The notes below the pieces were generated by a model that made no database searches, was not told the DNA's origin, and was given only the letters and a program-made list of their open reading frames with translations. Both the position numbers and the translations under genes were made by a program. Below are positions 7,537 to 17,430 of a stretch of DNA of 64,000 bases, piece by piece (within the stretch, counting starts at the first letter, position 1; each line of letters begins with the position of its first letter). The stretch is from Streptomyces sp. KMM 9044 (GTDB lineage: Bacteria > Actinomycetota > Actinomycetes > Streptomycetales > Streptomycetaceae): positions 2,976,001-3,040,000 of the forward strand of contig NZ_CP113910.1 of assembly GCF_024701375.2 (NCBI RefSeq), in the 5' to 3' direction.

Positions 7537-7803
7537 TCAGTCGCGCGAGTGGCCGAAGAGGAGGCGGTAGGCGATCAGGAGGACCAGGGAGCCGCCTATA
7601 GCGGCGGCCCAGGTGGCGCCGTCGTAGAAGTCCTTGGTGATCGGGTGGTCGAGCCAACGGGCCGATACCCAGCCGCCGATGAACGCTCCGGCGACACCGA
7701 TCAGGGTCGTGCCGATGAGGCCGCCCGGATCGCGGCCCGGCAGCAGGAACTTCGCGATCGCTCCGGCCAACAGTCCCAGAATGATCCAGCTGATGATCGT
7801 CAT
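7537..7803 (-). CDS. GlsB/YeaQ/YmgE family stress-response membrane protein
   Basis: An 88-residue hydrophobic protein starting MTIISWIILGLLAGAIAKFL, with three predicted membrane helices and the family glycine-rich stretches (PGRDPGG, GVAGAFIGG). Members are transglycosylase-associated small membrane proteins linked to general stress; the biochemical role is unknown. The frame is open to 8022, but only the ATG at 7803 begins the conserved protein. It converges with yajQ and is divergent from the APC permease. Confidence 0.88.
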   Translation of the reverse strand: MTIISWIILGLLAGAIAKFLLPGRDPGGLIGTTLIGVAGAFIGGWVSARWLDHPITKDFYDGATWAAAIGGSLVLLIAYRLLFGHSRD

Positions 7804-7945
7804 GCTCTGATGCCTGCCCTTTCGTGCCGCGCCCTCACCTGCCGCGGCCTGTGATTCCGGTCCGGTCCCGGCGTTCATCCGGTCCTGGGGTGGAGGACGA
7901 CGTGGGTACGCGTGCCGGTTGCCGCGATCAGTAGGGTGCGGCCTC

Positions 7946-9196
7946 ATGACATCCCCTTCCGGTTCCGGACTGCGCCGCACACTCGGTGTGGGAGACGCCG
8001 TCGTCATCGGTCTCGGCTCCATGGTGGGGGCCGGGATCTTCGCCGCTCTGGCGCCCGCTGCGCACGCGGCCGGCTCCGGGCTGCTCCTCGGACTCGCAGT
8101 CGCCGCCGGGGTCGCCTACTGCAACGCCACGTCGTCGGCGCGCCTCGCCGCGCTGTATCCCGCCTCGGGCGGCACCTACGTCTACGGGCGGGCGCGGCTC
8201 GGCGAGTTCTGGGGGTACCTCGCGGGCTGGGCGTTCGTGGTCGGCAAGACCGCCTCCTGCGCGGCGATGGCACTCACCGTCGGCGCGTACCTCTGGCCGG
8301 GGCAGGCCCACGCCGTGGCGGTCGCCGCTGTCGTGGCGCTGACCGCGGTGAACTACGGCGGTGTGCAGAAGTCCGCGTGGCTGACGCGGGTGATCGTGGC
8401 CATGGTCCTTGCTGTCCTCGCCTCCGTGGTGGTCGTGTGCCTGACCTCGGGAGAGGTCGATGCCGGGCGCCTCTCCTTCGCGGCACCGGGCGGCGCGGGC
8501 GGTGTGCTTCAGGCTGCCGGTCTGCTGTTCTTCGCCTTCGCCGGGTACGCGCGGATCGCGACACTCGGCGAGGAGGTGCGGGATCCCGCGCGCACCATTC
8601 CGCGCGCGATCCCGCTGGCCCTGGGCATCGCGCTGGTCGTGTACGTGGCTGTCGCGGTCGCCGTCCTTTCGGTGTTGGGGGCACAGGAGCTGGGTGACTC
8701 GGGCGCACCGCTCACCGACGCGGTGCGGGCGGCCGGGGTTCCGGAACTGACACCGCTGGTACGGGCGGGGGCGGCCGCGGCCGCGCTGGGATCACTGCTC
8801 GCCCTGATCCTGGGTGTCTCGCGGACGACGCTCGCCATGGCCCGGGACCGGCATCTGCCGGGCTCCCTGGCTGCCGTCCACCCCCGGTTCCGGGTGCCGC
8901 ACCGGGCGGAGCTGGCCGTGGGAGCGGTGGTCGCCGTCCTGGCCGCCACGGTGGACGTACGGGGCGCGATCGGGTTCTCCTCCTTCGGGGTGCTGGCGTA
9001 CTACGCGGTGGCCAACGCGTCGGCCTGGACGCTTCGTCCGGGACCGGCGGCGCGGGTACTGCCGGCGGTCGGGCTCGCCGGGTGCCTGGTCCTGGCGTTC
9101 TCGCTGCCGGGAAGGTCCGTGGCCGTCGGCGCGGGGGTGCTGGCGGTGGGTGCTGCCGCTTACGGGGTACGACGGTGGAGGGCCGCCGGGCAGTAG
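7946..9196 (+). CDS. APC family amino acid permease
   Basis: A 416-residue integral membrane protein with about 12 helices. The first helix carries VVIGLGSMVGAGIFAAL, the broken-helix substrate/Na site of APC transporters; FAFAGYARIATLGEEVRDP is the conserved helix 6/loop segment. It probably imports or exchanges an amino acid or amine. ATG 7946 is selected; the frame from 7919 adds only nine non-conserved residues. A TAGGGT hexamer 8 bp upstream suggests a leaderless or very short-leader mRNA. A hairpin at 9210-9238 ends the unit. Confidence 0.88.
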   Translation: MTSPSGSGLRRTLGVGDAVVIGLGSMVGAGIFAALAPAAHAAGSGLLLGLAVAAGVAYCNATSSARLAALYPASGGTYVYGRARLGEFWGYLAGWAFVVGKTASCAAMALTVGAYLWPGQAHAVAVAAVVALTAVNYGGVQKSAWLTRVIVAMVLAVLASVVVVCLTSGEVDAGRLSFAAPGGAGGVLQAAGLLFFAFAGYARIATLGEEVRDPARTIPRAIPLALGIALVVYVAVAVAVLSVLGAQELGDSGAPLTDAVRAAGVPELTPLVRAGAAAAALGSLLALILGVSRTTLAMARDRHLPGSLAAVHPRFRVPHRAELAVGAVVAVLAATVDVRGAIGFSSFGVLAYYAVANASAWTLRPGPAARVLPAVGLAGCLVLAFSLPGRSVAVGAGVLAVGAAAYGVRRWRAAGQ

Positions 9197-9209
9197 AACC
9201 CCCAGGTCC

Positions 9210-9238
9210 GGGCTGCCCTGGGCCCTGCAGGGCAGCCC
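9210..9238 (+). terminator. terminator after APC permease
   Basis: An 11-bp perfect stem (GGGCTGCCCTG/CAGGGCAGCCC) with a 7-nt loop, starting 14 bp past the permease stop. Confidence 0.7.
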
Positions 9239-9436
9239 ATGGGCTTGGCGGGGACAGGGACTTCGGGGTGGGGCTCGGCCTTCCGGGCCGCCCGGAACAC
9301 GGTCGCCACCCGGAGTCGGAAATTGCTCACGCTCGGTCATAAATCCATGATGCAGGCCGCCTCCGACAGTCGGGGCGACCTGTGGACAACCTTCGTCGGC
9401 ACGCGTGTACGAGCTGTGGAAAACCGGGTCGGGCTA

Positions 9437-10599
9437 GTGTCCTGAGTCTCAGAAGCACCGCATATTTAGGGTTTGGGGTTCGGTAGGCGGTTGAGGTAGC
9501 CGGCGAGGCGTTCGAAGATCTCGTCGGCGGACTTGGTCCAGGTGAACGGCTTGGGGTCTTCGTTCCAGTGGGCGATCCAGTCGCGGATGTCTTTCTCCGG
9601 CGCCTGGACGTTCTTGTGGACGCCGCGCCGGGTCTGCTTGTCCGTCAGCAGGCCGAACCAGCGCTCTACTTGGTTGAGCCAGGAGGAACTGGTGGGCGTG
9701 AAGTGCATGTGGAAGCGCGGGTGTGCCAGGAGCCACTTCTGGATGGCGGGGGTCTTGTGGGTGGCGTAGTTGTCGCAGATCAGGTGGACGTCGAGTCCCG
9801 CGGGGACTTCCTTGTCGAGCTTGGCGAGGAACTTTTTGAACTCGCTGGCGCGGTGGCGGCGGTGCAGGGAGCCGATGACCTCGCCGGTGGCGGTGTTGAG
9901 CGCCGCGAACAAGGTGGTGACGCCGCCGCGCAGGTAGTCGTGGGTGCGGCGCCCGGGCATGCCGGGCATCATCGGCAGCACCGGCGCCGAGCGGTCCAGC
10001 GCCTGTATCCGGGACTTCTCATCGACGCAGAGCACGACGGCGCGCTCGGGCGGATCGAGGTACAGGCCCACCACGTCGCGGACCTTCTCGATGAACTGCG
10101 GGTCCTTGCTCAGCTTGAAGGTGTCGACCTGGTGCGGCTTGAGGCCGAAGGTGCGCCAGATCCGCGAGACCGTCGACTGGCTCAGCCCGCTCTGTTTCGC
10201 CATCTCCCGGGTGGACCAGCGCGTGGCCCCCTTCGGTGTCGTTTCCAGCGTTCACACGATCACGTCCTCGACCTGCTCGTCCGTCACCGTGCGGGCAGGC
10301 CCCGGCCGTTTCTCGTCGGCCAGGCCCTCCAGCCGGTTGACCGCGAACCGCTTGCGCCACGTGGCCACCGTGGTCGGATGGATCCCGAGGTCCGCGCCGA
10401 CCCGGGTGTTCGACAGCCCGTCGGCACACGCGAGGACGATCCGGCAGCGCAGCGCCAGAGCCTGCGCGGACGTCGCCCGCCGCGACCAGCACAGCAACGT
10501 CTCACGCTCGGCATCCGTCAGAACCACTTCGACCGTCGGCCGACCCATGCGCGCCATGAGCCAAGCATACTTCTATAGCTTTTCTAAGACTCAGAACGC
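9437..10599 (-). mobile_element. IS630-family insertion sequence
   Basis: An element of about 1163 bp bounded by 18-bp imperfect inverted repeats: GTGTCCTGAGTCTCAGAA at 9437-9454, matching on the other strand 10582-10599 with three differences. It is flanked by TA on both sides (9435-9436 and 10600-10601), the target duplication typical of IS630/Tc1. It carries one transposase frame interrupted by a stop. It sits inside yccF. Confidence 0.88.
9466..10557 (-). pseudogene. IS630 transposase with one in-frame stop
   Basis: Two open stretches, 10557-10252 (N-terminal helix-turn-helix, 101 residues) and 10203-9466 (DDE domain, 245 residues), lie in the same frame. Only a TGA at 10252-10254 interrupts them: the reading VIV-stop-TLETTPKGATRWSTREMAK is continuous with no indel. 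The catalytic triad is intact: Asp in VLCVDEKSR, Asp in HLICDNYATH, Glu in NQVERWF. A single C-to-T change (CGA to TGA) would explain it. Unless the TGA is read through, this copy makes only a DNA-binding fragment plus, perhaps, an internally initiated DDE piece from ATG 10203. Confidence 0.85.
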
Positions 10600-10725
10600 T
10601 AGAAGGACGCTCCCGAAAGGAACACCGATGATCGTGATGCACAACAGGACGCCGGCGAGCAGGTAGCCGAGGAACAGCCAGAAGCCGCCCAGAACGAGCC
10701 ATGTGACGTTCAGGATGGTCTTCAC
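10591..10725 (-). pseudogene. yccF: yccF fragment truncated by IS630
   Basis: The first 38-39 residues of a YccF-domain membrane protein (TILNVTWLVLGGFWLFLG, then LCITIIGVPFG) are followed by five residues from the IS end and a TGA inside the right inverted repeat. Full YccF proteins repeat this motif and are roughly 120-130 residues. The GTG start overlaps the htpX stop by 4 nt, so it was translationally coupled to htpX. The missing second half does not reappear on the far side of the element: the flank before 9435 in the joined frame has no YccF sequence. A deletion must therefore have accompanied or followed the insertion. Confidence 0.8.
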
Positions 10726-11585
10726 CGCGTTCGACCTGCCATCTTCTCGAGTCGGGCGATGCGTTCCGCCATGGGCGGGTGGGTCGAGAACATCTTCGCG
10801 AACCCCTGGCCCGGACGGAACGGGTTCGCGATCATCATGTGGCTCGCGGTCTCGATGCGGGGCTCGGGAGGCAGGGGAAGCTGTTTGGTGCCCGTTTCCA
10901 GCTTGCGCAGGGCGCTTGCCAGGGCCAGGGGGTCGCCGGTCAGCTGGGCACCGGAGGCATCTGCCTCGTACTCCCGGGAGCGGGTGATGGCCAGCTTGAT
11001 GAGGGAGGCGGCGAGCGGGCCCAGGATCATGATCAGCAGCATGCCGAGGATGCCGGGGCCGTCGTCGTCGTTGGAACGGCCGACCGGGATCAGCCAGGCG
11101 AAATTGACCAGGAACATGATCACGGAGGCGAGGGCGCCGGCGACCGAGGAGATCAGGATGTCCCGGTTGTAGACATGGCTGAGCTCGTGGCCGATGACAC
11201 CGCGCAGTTCGCGCTCGTCGAGCAGGCGCAGGATTCCCTCGGTGCAGCACACGGCGGCGTTGCGCGGGTTGCGGCCGGTGGCGAAGGCGTTGGGTGCCTC
11301 GGTCGGGGAGATGTACAGGCGGGGCATGGGCTGACGGGCCTGCGTGGAGAGCTCGCGGACCATGCGGTACAGGCCAGGAGCCTCGAACTCGCTCACGGGG
11401 CGGGCCCGCATCGCGCGCAGGGCGAGCTTGTCGCTGTTCCAGTACGCGTACGCGTTGGTGCCCAGCGCGATCACGACGGCGACGAGGAGGCCCGTGCGGC
11501 CGAAGAAGCTGCCGATGACGATGATGAGTGCGGACAGTCCCCCGAGGAGGACCGCGGTCCTGAGCCCGTTGTGCCGGCGGTGCAC
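10722..11585 (-). CDS. htpX: membrane zinc metalloprotease HtpX (M48B)
   Basis: A 287-residue HtpX with two N-terminal membrane helices (about 10-27 and 30-46), the zinc motif HELSH at 133-137, two further helices (about 148-165 and 176-198) and the third zinc ligand in SREYEAD. HtpX degrades misfolded membrane proteins, with its active site facing the cytoplasm. GTG 11585 is the start: GGAGGG lies a few bases upstream, and the protein begins with the family sequence HRRHNGL. The frame to 11672 has no support. It was cotranscribed with yccF, now cut by IS630. Confidence 0.92.
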   Translation of the reverse strand: MHRRHNGLRTAVLLGGLSALIIVIGSFFGRTGLLVAVVIALGTNAYAYWNSDKLALRAMRARPVSEFEAPGLYRMVRELSTQARQPMPRLYISPTEAPNAFATGRNPRNAAVCCTEGILRLLDERELRGVIGHELSHVYNRDILISSVAGALASVIMFLVNFAWLIPVGRSNDDDGPGILGMLLIMILGPLAASLIKLAITRSREYEADASGAQLTGDPLALASALRKLETGTKQLPLPPEPRIETASHMMIANPFRPGQGFAKMFSTHPPMAERIARLEKMAGRTR

Positions 11586-11921
11586 GGTACGCCCTCCAAA
11601 TCGTGCGGCGGGGGACCCCTGTCTGCCGATCTTCCTTCTGACCTGCGACGGTCCCGGGTGTCTTGGCCTCACGTCCAGTGGACCCTCCCGTATTCGTCAA
11701 CGCCAGGCGAGCGGCACAGGTTCCCTGGGGCGCGTGGTGGCGCGTGTAAACCGTCCGGGCGACGGCTGCTCTCGACACCGTGCCGCCGCGCCCGTCCGGT
11801 GGCCGAACAGCACGGCCGGTGGGTGAGGGCAGGGGTGACGGAGGAAACCCGATGAGTCCGGAGGACCCTGGGTCGCCGGGTGCCGGCGGGGCGGCGGAGC
11901 GGCGGGGCCCGGGAGGGCGGG
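11586..11921. other. intergenic region, htpX promoter side
   Basis: This 336-bp gap lies between the end of nuoN2 and the htpX start. I see no gene. TTGACG (minus strand, 11695-11700) could be a -35 element for htpX, but the matching -10 (TGGACG, 17 bp on) is weak. No convincing terminator for the nuo2 operon was found. Confidence 0.4.
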
Positions 11922-13421
11922 TCAGAAGAGCCCGGTGTCGGTGAAGCGCAGGATCAGTTGTGGCGCGCCGGACAGGACGATGCCGAGGACACCGGTCAGA
12001 GTGATCGCGGCGGTGAGCGGGACCGGGACGCGGTGCACGGCCGGTGCGCCCTCGGGTGCGTGGAACAGCAGGGCCGTCCAGCGGAGGTAGTAGACCAGCG
12101 CGACGACGACGTTGACGGCCATGACGACGGTGAGCCAGCCGAGTCCGGCGTCGACTGCCGCGGAGAAGACGGTGACCTTGGCGAAGAGGCCGATGATGCC
12201 GGGCGGGAGTCCGGCGAGGCACAGCAGGAAGAAGGCCAGGAGCAGGGCGGTGAGCGGGCTGGATGCGTACAGGCCGCGGTAGTCGGAGACCCGGTTGAGG
12301 GAGTTCGTCCGGCCTACCAGGGCGGCGACGGCGAAGGCGCCGAGGTTCACCGCGCCGTACATGAGGGCGTAGGCGAGGGTGGAGCCGATCGACTTCTCGG
12401 CGTCGCCGGAGTACGCGGCGGCGGCGATCGGCACCAGGAGGTAGCCGGCCTGTCCGACGGAGGACCAGGCCAGGAGCCGTACCGCGCTGTACGCGCGCGT
12501 GGCCTGCTGTGCGAGGGCGCCGACGTTGCCGACGGTCATGGTGAGGGCGGCGAGCGTGGCGAGGGCCGGGCCCCAGACCTCGGCGTACGACGGGAGTGCG
12601 ACGACGGTGACGAGGATCAGGCCGGTGAAGCCGACCGCCTTGCCGATGACCGACAGGTAGGCGGCGATCGGCAGGGGGGCGCCGACGTAGGTGTCGGGCA
12701 CCCAGAAGTGGAAGGGGACGGCGGCCGTCTTGAAGGCGAAGCCGACGAGGGTGAGGACGACGCCGGCCTGGGCGAGGGTGTGGAGCTGTCCGTCGACGGT
12801 CTGGACGCGTTCGGCCACCAGGGTGAGGTGGAGGGTACCGGTGGCCGCGTAGACGAAGCTGATGCCGAGGAGGCTGACCGCGGTGGCGGTGACCGAGGAC
12901 AGGAAGAACTTCAGCGCCGCTTCGGACGACTTCCGGTCGCCGTGCCGGAGGCCGACCAGGGCGAAGGCGGGCAGGGAGGCGACTTCCAGGGCGACGACGA
13001 GGGTCGCGAAATCCCGGGAGGCGGGCAGGAGGGCGGCGCCCGCGACGGAGGAGAGGAACAGGAACCAGTACTCGCCCTCGGGGAGCCGTTTGTCGGCGTC
13101 CTTGAGGGCGGTGACCGACAGAAGGGCGGTCAGGAGCGCGCCGCCGAGCACCAGGAACTGGATGACGAGGGTGAACCGGTCCACGGTGTAGCTGCATACT
13201 CCGGGGTCGCCGACCAGGCAGAACGTGCTGCGGTCGGCGTCGAGGAGGGGCAGCAGCATGAGGGTGGCGGCGGCGAGTCCGGTCACCGCGAGCCGGCCGA
13301 GGAGCGGTTTCCTGGACTCGTCGAGGAACAGGTCGGCGACGAGGACGGCGAGTCCGACGACGGCCGCGACGGCGGGCGGTGCGACGGCCAGCCAGTCGAC
13401 GGACTGGACGAGGGAGCTCAT
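11922..13421 (-). CDS. nuoN2: NADH-quinone oxidoreductase-like subunit N (second copy)
   Basis: A 499-residue antiporter-like membrane subunit with about 14 helices. The channel residues are kept: Glu in VVALEVASLP and Lys in GFAFKTAAVPFHFWVPD. In complex I this subunit translocates protons in the membrane arm. It is the last gene of the nuo2 cluster; its ATG overlaps the nuoM2 stop by 4 nt. It differs clearly from nuoN at 59660, so the two loci are paralogs rather than a recent duplication. Confidence 0.92.
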   Translation of the reverse strand: MSSLVQSVDWLAVAPPAVAAVVGLAVLVADLFLDESRKPLLGRLAVTGLAAATLMLLPLLDADRSTFCLVGDPGVCSYTVDRFTLVIQFLVLGGALLTALLSVTALKDADKRLPEGEYWFLFLSSVAGAALLPASRDFATLVVALEVASLPAFALVGLRHGDRKSSEAALKFFLSSVTATAVSLLGISFVYAATGTLHLTLVAERVQTVDGQLHTLAQAGVVLTLVGFAFKTAAVPFHFWVPDTYVGAPLPIAAYLSVIGKAVGFTGLILVTVVALPSYAEVWGPALATLAALTMTVGNVGALAQQATRAYSAVRLLAWSSVGQAGYLLVPIAAAAYSGDAEKSIGSTLAYALMYGAVNLGAFAVAALVGRTNSLNRVSDYRGLYASSPLTALLLAFFLLCLAGLPPGIIGLFAKVTVFSAAVDAGLGWLTVVMAVNVVVALVYYLRWTALLFHAPEGAPAVHRVPVPLTAAITLTGVLGIVLSGAPQLILRFTDTGLF

Positions 13422-14992
13422 CGGGTGCCTCCTGAGAGGAGCTGCTGCACGGCCGGGTCGGTCAGTCCGATCAGTGCCCCGGGCCACAGTCCGGCGACGA
13501 CGGTGAGGACGACGAGCGGGGTCCAGGCCGCGAACTCGTAGCCGCGCACGTCGGTGAGCGCGGGGGCCTGTTCCTGCGGGGAGCCCATGCAGACCCTGCG
13601 GACCACGAGGAGCAGGTATGCCGCGGTCAGCAGGGTGCCGAAGGCACCGATCGACATGAAGACGAGGAAGGCAGGGCGGCTGAGTCCTTCGGCGGGGTCG
13701 AACGCGCCGAAGAGGGCCAGCATCTCGCCCCAGAACCCGGCGAGGCCCGGCAGGCCGAGGGAGGCGACGGCGGCGAAGGCGAGCAGTCCGCCGAGGCGCG
13801 GTGCCCTGCCGTAGAGGGCGGCGCCGGTCTGCTGGGCCAGCGTGTCGAGGTCGACGGTGCCGGTGCGGTCCTTGAGGGCGCCGACGAGGAAGAAGAGGAG
13901 GCCGGTGATGAGGCCGTGGGCGATGTTGGCGAAGAGGGCGCCGTTGACTCCGGTCGGGGTCATGGTGGCGATGCCGAGGAGGACGAAGCCCATGTGACCG
14001 ACGGAGGAGTAGGCGATGAGGCGCTTGAGATCGCCCTTGGCTCCCTGTCTCACGAGGGCGAGGCAGGCGAGGGATCCGTAGATGACGCCGACGACGGCGA
14101 AGGCGGCGAGGTAGGGCGCGAAGGTGCGGAAGCCTTCCGGTGCGGCGGGGAGCAGGATCCGCACGAACCCGTACGTGCCCATCTTCAGCAGGACCCCGGC
14201 CAGCAGGACGGAACCGACGGTCGGGGCGGCGGTGTGGGCGTCGGGCAACCAGCTGTGCAGCGGCCACATCGGGGTCTTGACCGCGAGCCCGATCCCGATC
14301 GCCAGTACGGCGACGACCTGCACGGATACACTCAGTGACCGGCCGTTGTCAGTGGCGAGTGCCACCATGTCGAATGTGCCCGCCTTGATTCCGATCAGGA
14401 GCAGGCCGAGCAGCATGACCACGGAGCCGAGCAGCGTGTAGAGGACGAACTTCCAGGCGGCCTCGGCCCGCCCCTCGCCGCCCCAGCGGGCGATGAGGAA
14501 GTACATCGGGATCAGGACCATCTCGAAGGCGAGGAAGAACAGGATCAGGTCGAGGACGGCGAAAGCCGCGAGGGTGCCGGACTCGAGGACCAGCAGCAGG
14601 GCGACGAAGGCCTTCGGGGACGGGCCCGCGGGCGGTTTGACATACGTGTAGAGCGCGCTGAGGAAGGTCAGCAGGGCGGTCAGGACCAGAAGGGGGAGGG
14701 AGATGCCGTCGGTACCGAGGTGGATCCGCACGTCGAGTGCGGGGATCCAGTTGATGTCGGTCGTGGCCTGCATCTTCGACGGCTGGCCGTGGTCGAAGCC
14801 GAGTGCGAGGACGGTCGCCGCGATGAGGACGGCTCCGGTGACGGTCACACCGTGCCGGAGCACGGCCCGGTCGGGTGATGCCCCCCTGAGTCCGGGCGGG
14901 GCCGGGAGAAGAGCGGCGGCGGCACCCAGGAGCGGGCCGACGACGAGGAACGCCAGAAGGAACTGCATCACGGACTCGCTGATATCGATCAC
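13418..14992 (-). CDS. nuoM2: NADH-quinone oxidoreductase-like subunit M (second copy)
   Basis: A 524-residue antiporter-like subunit. The proton-channel Glu (FFLAFEMVLIPMY) and Lys (AVKTPMWPLHSWLPD) are present, as is the GHMGFVLLGI helix. It pumps protons in the complex-I membrane arm. It starts 6 bp after nuoL2 stops and overlaps nuoN2 by 4 nt, in an A-B-C-H-I-J-K-L-M-N order that omits the soluble NADH module. Confidence 0.93.
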   Translation of the reverse strand: MIDISESVMQFLLAFLVVGPLLGAAAALLPAPPGLRGASPDRAVLRHGVTVTGAVLIAATVLALGFDHGQPSKMQATTDINWIPALDVRIHLGTDGISLPLLVLTALLTFLSALYTYVKPPAGPSPKAFVALLLVLESGTLAAFAVLDLILFFLAFEMVLIPMYFLIARWGGEGRAEAAWKFVLYTLLGSVVMLLGLLLIGIKAGTFDMVALATDNGRSLSVSVQVVAVLAIGIGLAVKTPMWPLHSWLPDAHTAAPTVGSVLLAGVLLKMGTYGFVRILLPAAPEGFRTFAPYLAAFAVVGVIYGSLACLALVRQGAKGDLKRLIAYSSVGHMGFVLLGIATMTPTGVNGALFANIAHGLITGLLFFLVGALKDRTGTVDLDTLAQQTGAALYGRAPRLGGLLAFAAVASLGLPGLAGFWGEMLALFGAFDPAEGLSRPAFLVFMSIGAFGTLLTAAYLLLVVRRVCMGSPQEQAPALTDVRGYEFAAWTPLVVLTVVAGLWPGALIGLTDPAVQQLLSGGTR

Positions 14993-14998
14993 GTCTGG

Positions 14999-16993
14999 TC
15001 ACGCTCCCGTGGCGGCGAGGACGACGGCGACCGCGAGAACGACGGTGCCGGCGAGCAGCGCGCTCACATAGGTCTGCAGATTGCCGGTCTGGGCACGTCG
15101 TACGGCGATGCCGAGCCACCGGGGCAGCGTTCCCACGCCGCGTACGTAGGTGTCGACGACCTCGCGGTCGAGGAAGCGGACGAGACCGGCCGCCGCCTGG
15201 ACGGGCCGGACGAAGAAGGTCGTGTACAAGGCGTCGAGGTGGAAGCCGGCGGCCGCGTGGCGGTGCAGCGGGCCGAGCAGCAGACGACCGGGGTCGGCCG
15301 GGTCGGGTGCGTACGCGACGTCTCCGTAGGCGGGTTCGTGGGTGGCGATGGCCTCGGCCTCGACCTTTCCGGCGCCTGCCTCCGGGCGGGCGGCTACGGC
15401 ACCGAGCGGAGGGCGGGCGGCGTGGGCGGTGGCGTGCCGCCAGGTGGTGTAGGTGATGATGCCGCCGACCAGGGCCACGCCGGTGCCGAGCATCGAGGTG
15501 GTGAGGGTCGGGGCGAGGTCGTGGCCGTCGAACCAGTCGGGCAGCGCGCGGAAGGTGAGGGCGCCCAGGGTGAGGGAGGGGAGCGCGAGCACCCACAGCA
15601 CGGCGGTCATGGCGCGGGGCTGCCTGCCGTGGTCGGGGGTCTCGGTGCCGTGTCCGTGGAAGGCCAGCAGCCACAGACGTACCGCGTAGGCGGCGGTGAG
15701 CAGGGCGGTGGCCAGGCCTGCGAGGAGGACGGTCCAGCCCGCGGCGGCGGGGGCCTGCCCGGTGTGGCCGGTGACGACGTGTTCGGCGGCTCCGAGAACG
15801 GCTTCCTTGGAGAAGAAGCCGCTGAACGGCGGGATCGCGGCGAGCGCGAGGAGCGCCACGGTCATTGTCCAGTAGGCGTCGGGCACGCGGTTGCGCAGGT
15901 GGCTCATGCGGGACATGGCGGCCAGCGAGTTGGTGCCGGCTGCGTGGATCAGCACGCCTGCGGCGAGGAACAGGAGCGCCTTGAAGGCACCGTGGGACAG
16001 GAGGTGGAAGACGGCTGCTCCGCGCTCGCCGACGGCGAGGGCGCCGGTCATGTAGCCGAGCTGGCCGATCGTCGAGTAGGCCAGAACGCGTTTGATGTCG
16101 TCCTGGGCGAGAGCGGCGAGCGCCGAGCCGGTCATGGTGACGGCGGCCATGATGGCGAGGACGGTCATCGCGGCCTGTGAGGCCTGGAAGAGCGGGAGGA
16201 GACGGGCGACGAAGTAGACACCGGCGGCGACCATCGTCGCGGCGTGGATCAGCGCGGAGACGGGAGTCGGGCCCGCCATCGCGTCGGGGAGCCAGGTGTG
16301 CAGCGGGAACTGCGCCGACTTGCCCGCCACGCCCGCCAGAAGAAGCAGGGCGATCAGGGTGGGGTGCTCGATACCGCCGTTCGCGACGGCGTCGAGGACA
16401 TGCGTGATCCGGAAGGAGCCTGCCTCGCCGGCGAGGGCGAACAGGCCGATGAGGAAGGGGACGTCGCCGAGCTTGGTGACCAGGAAGGCCTTGAGGGAGG
16501 CGGCGCGGGCCTGAGGGGTCCCCCAGTAGTGGCCGACGAGGAAGTAGGAGCAGATGCCCATGACTTCCCAGCCGACCAGCAGCACCATCAGGTCGCCGGA
16601 GTAGACGACGAGGAACATCGCGGAGGTGAACAGGGAGACGAGGGCCGCATAGGAGGGGTAACGCGGGTCGTCGCGGAGGTAACCCGTCGAATAGATCTGC
16701 ACACAGGTGGCGACGACGCCGACGACCACGGCGGTGAGGGCGGCGAAACCATCGATACGCAGGGCGAGTTCGATGGGGACGGAGCCGGTGGGGGTGAGCT
16801 CGGTCGCGGCGTCGAGGGCTCGGCCGCCGCCCTGGCGCGCGGCGACCACGGCGGCCAGGGCGAGGGCGGTGAGTGTGGGCAGGACGGCGAGCGGACGGAT
16901 GAACCCGGGGGCAGTGCGCCCCAGGAGCAGTCCGGCGATCGCGCCGAGGAACGGAAGGAGGGGGACGAGGACGGCGAGGGTGGTCGTGGTCAC
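14999..16993 (-). CDS. nuoL2: NADH-quinone oxidoreductase-like subunit L (second copy)
   Basis: A 664-residue subunit, the largest antiporter-like protein of the complex-I arm, with the usual C-terminal amphipathic helix region. [19 protein letters not shown] and [22 protein letters not shown] carry the channel Glu and Lys. The segment ending [14 protein letters not shown] leads to the last helices, as in other NuoL. Its ATG overlaps the nuoK2 stop by 4 nt. About 65 residues before the C-terminal part are Ala/Pro/Glu-rich and look like an inserted loop. Confidence 0.93.
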   Translation of the reverse strand: MTTTTLAVLVPLLPFLGAIAGLLLGRTAPGFIRPLAVLPTLTALALAAVVAARQGGGRALDAATELTPTGSVPIELALRIDGFAALTAVVVGVVATCVQIYSTGYLRDDPRYPSYAALVSLFTSAMFLVVYSGDLMVLLVGWEVMGICSYFLVGHYWGTPQARAASLKAFLVTKLGDVPFLIGLFALAGEAGSFRITHVLDAVANGGIEHPTLIALLLLAGVAGKSAQFPLHTWLPDAMAGPTPVSALIHAATMVAAGVYFVARLLPLFQASQAAMTVLAIMAAVTMTGSALAALAQDDIKRVLAYSTIGQLGYMTGALAVGERGAAVFHLLSHGAFKALLFLAAGVLIHAAGTNSLAAMSRMSHLRNRVPDAYWTMTVALLALAAIPPFSGFFSKEAVLGAAEHVVTGHTGQAPAAAGWTVLLAGLATALLTAAYAVRLWLLAFHGHGTETPDHGRQPRAMTAVLWVLALPSLTLGALTFRALPDWFDGHDLAPTLTTSMLGTGVALVGGIITYTTWRHATAHAARPPLGAVAARPEAGAGKVEAEAIATHEPAYGDVAYAPDPADPGRLLLGPLHRHAAAGFHLDALYTTFFVRPVQAAAGLVRFLDREVVDTYVRGVGTLPRWLGIAVRRAQTGNLQTYVSALLAGTVVLAVAVVLAATGA

Positions 16994-17430
16994 GCGGTGG
17001 CCTCAGCCTTCGTGGCGGCCGCCCGGGTCGTGGGGGCGTCGGCGTCGCTGTCGGGGTCGGGACCGACCGGCCCGCCGGTGCTGCCCGTGCCGTCGGGGTC
17101 GTCGGGGTCGTGGCCCTCGGCGGTGTCGCGGAGCTTGTCGAGGTCCGCGGTGCCGCGGTTGCGGTGGACGGCGAGGACGATCGCCAGGCCGATGCCGATC
17201 TCGGCGGCGGCGATGGCGATGGTGAACAGGGCGAGGGCCTGACCGGAGTGCAGGGTCTCCTCGACGGTCTTGCTGAGCCAGACGTCGAAGGCGACCAGGT
17301 TCAGGTTGACGGCGTTGAGCATCAGCTCGACCGACATCAGCACCAGGATCGCGTTGCGGCGGGCGAGGACTCCGTACAGGCCGGTGCAGAAGAGGAGCGC
17401 GGACAGTACGACGGGATAGGCGAGGTGCAT
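16990..17430 (-). CDS. nuoK2: NADH-quinone oxidoreductase-like subunit K (second copy)
   Basis: A 146-residue protein, longer than the usual 100. Residues 1-95 are a normal three-helix NuoK with both conserved membrane glutamates ([11 protein letters not shown] and [10 protein letters not shown]). The last 50 residues are an Asp/Pro/Gly-rich, probably disordered tail, a trait shared with nuoC2, nuoI2 and nuoJ2 of this cluster. The start overlaps the nuoJ2 stop by 1 nt and the end overlaps nuoL2 by 4 nt. Confidence 0.92.
   Translation of the reverse strand: MHLAYPVVLSALLFCTGLYGVLARRNAILVLMSVELMLNAVNLNLVAFDVWLSKTVEETLHSGQALALFTIAIAAAEIGIGLAIVLAVHRNRGTADLDKLRDTAEGHDPDDPDGTGSTGGPVGPDPDSDADAPTTRAAATKAEATA

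Noticed and set aside
9340..9434. Replication-origin-like region with DnaA boxes near 9381-9425
   Set aside because: Only one exact and one near box, no cluster and no dnaA/dnaN genes nearby.
10252..10557. IS630 as a two-ORF element with programmed frameshift
   Set aside because: Both ORFs share one frame; no slippery sequence or overlap exists. A stop codon, not a frame change, separates them.
11854..11890. A GATGAGTCC...-like string before nuoN2 end resembling a hammerhead ribozyme core
   Set aside because: The CUGAUGA core is not intact (CCGATGAG) and the needed GAAA and flanking helices do not form.
13225..13541. Plus-strand frames across the nuo2 genes as novel genes
   Set aside because: They are antisense to well-supported complex-I subunits with perfect operon spacing and show Glu/Gly/Arg-rich low-complexity translations.
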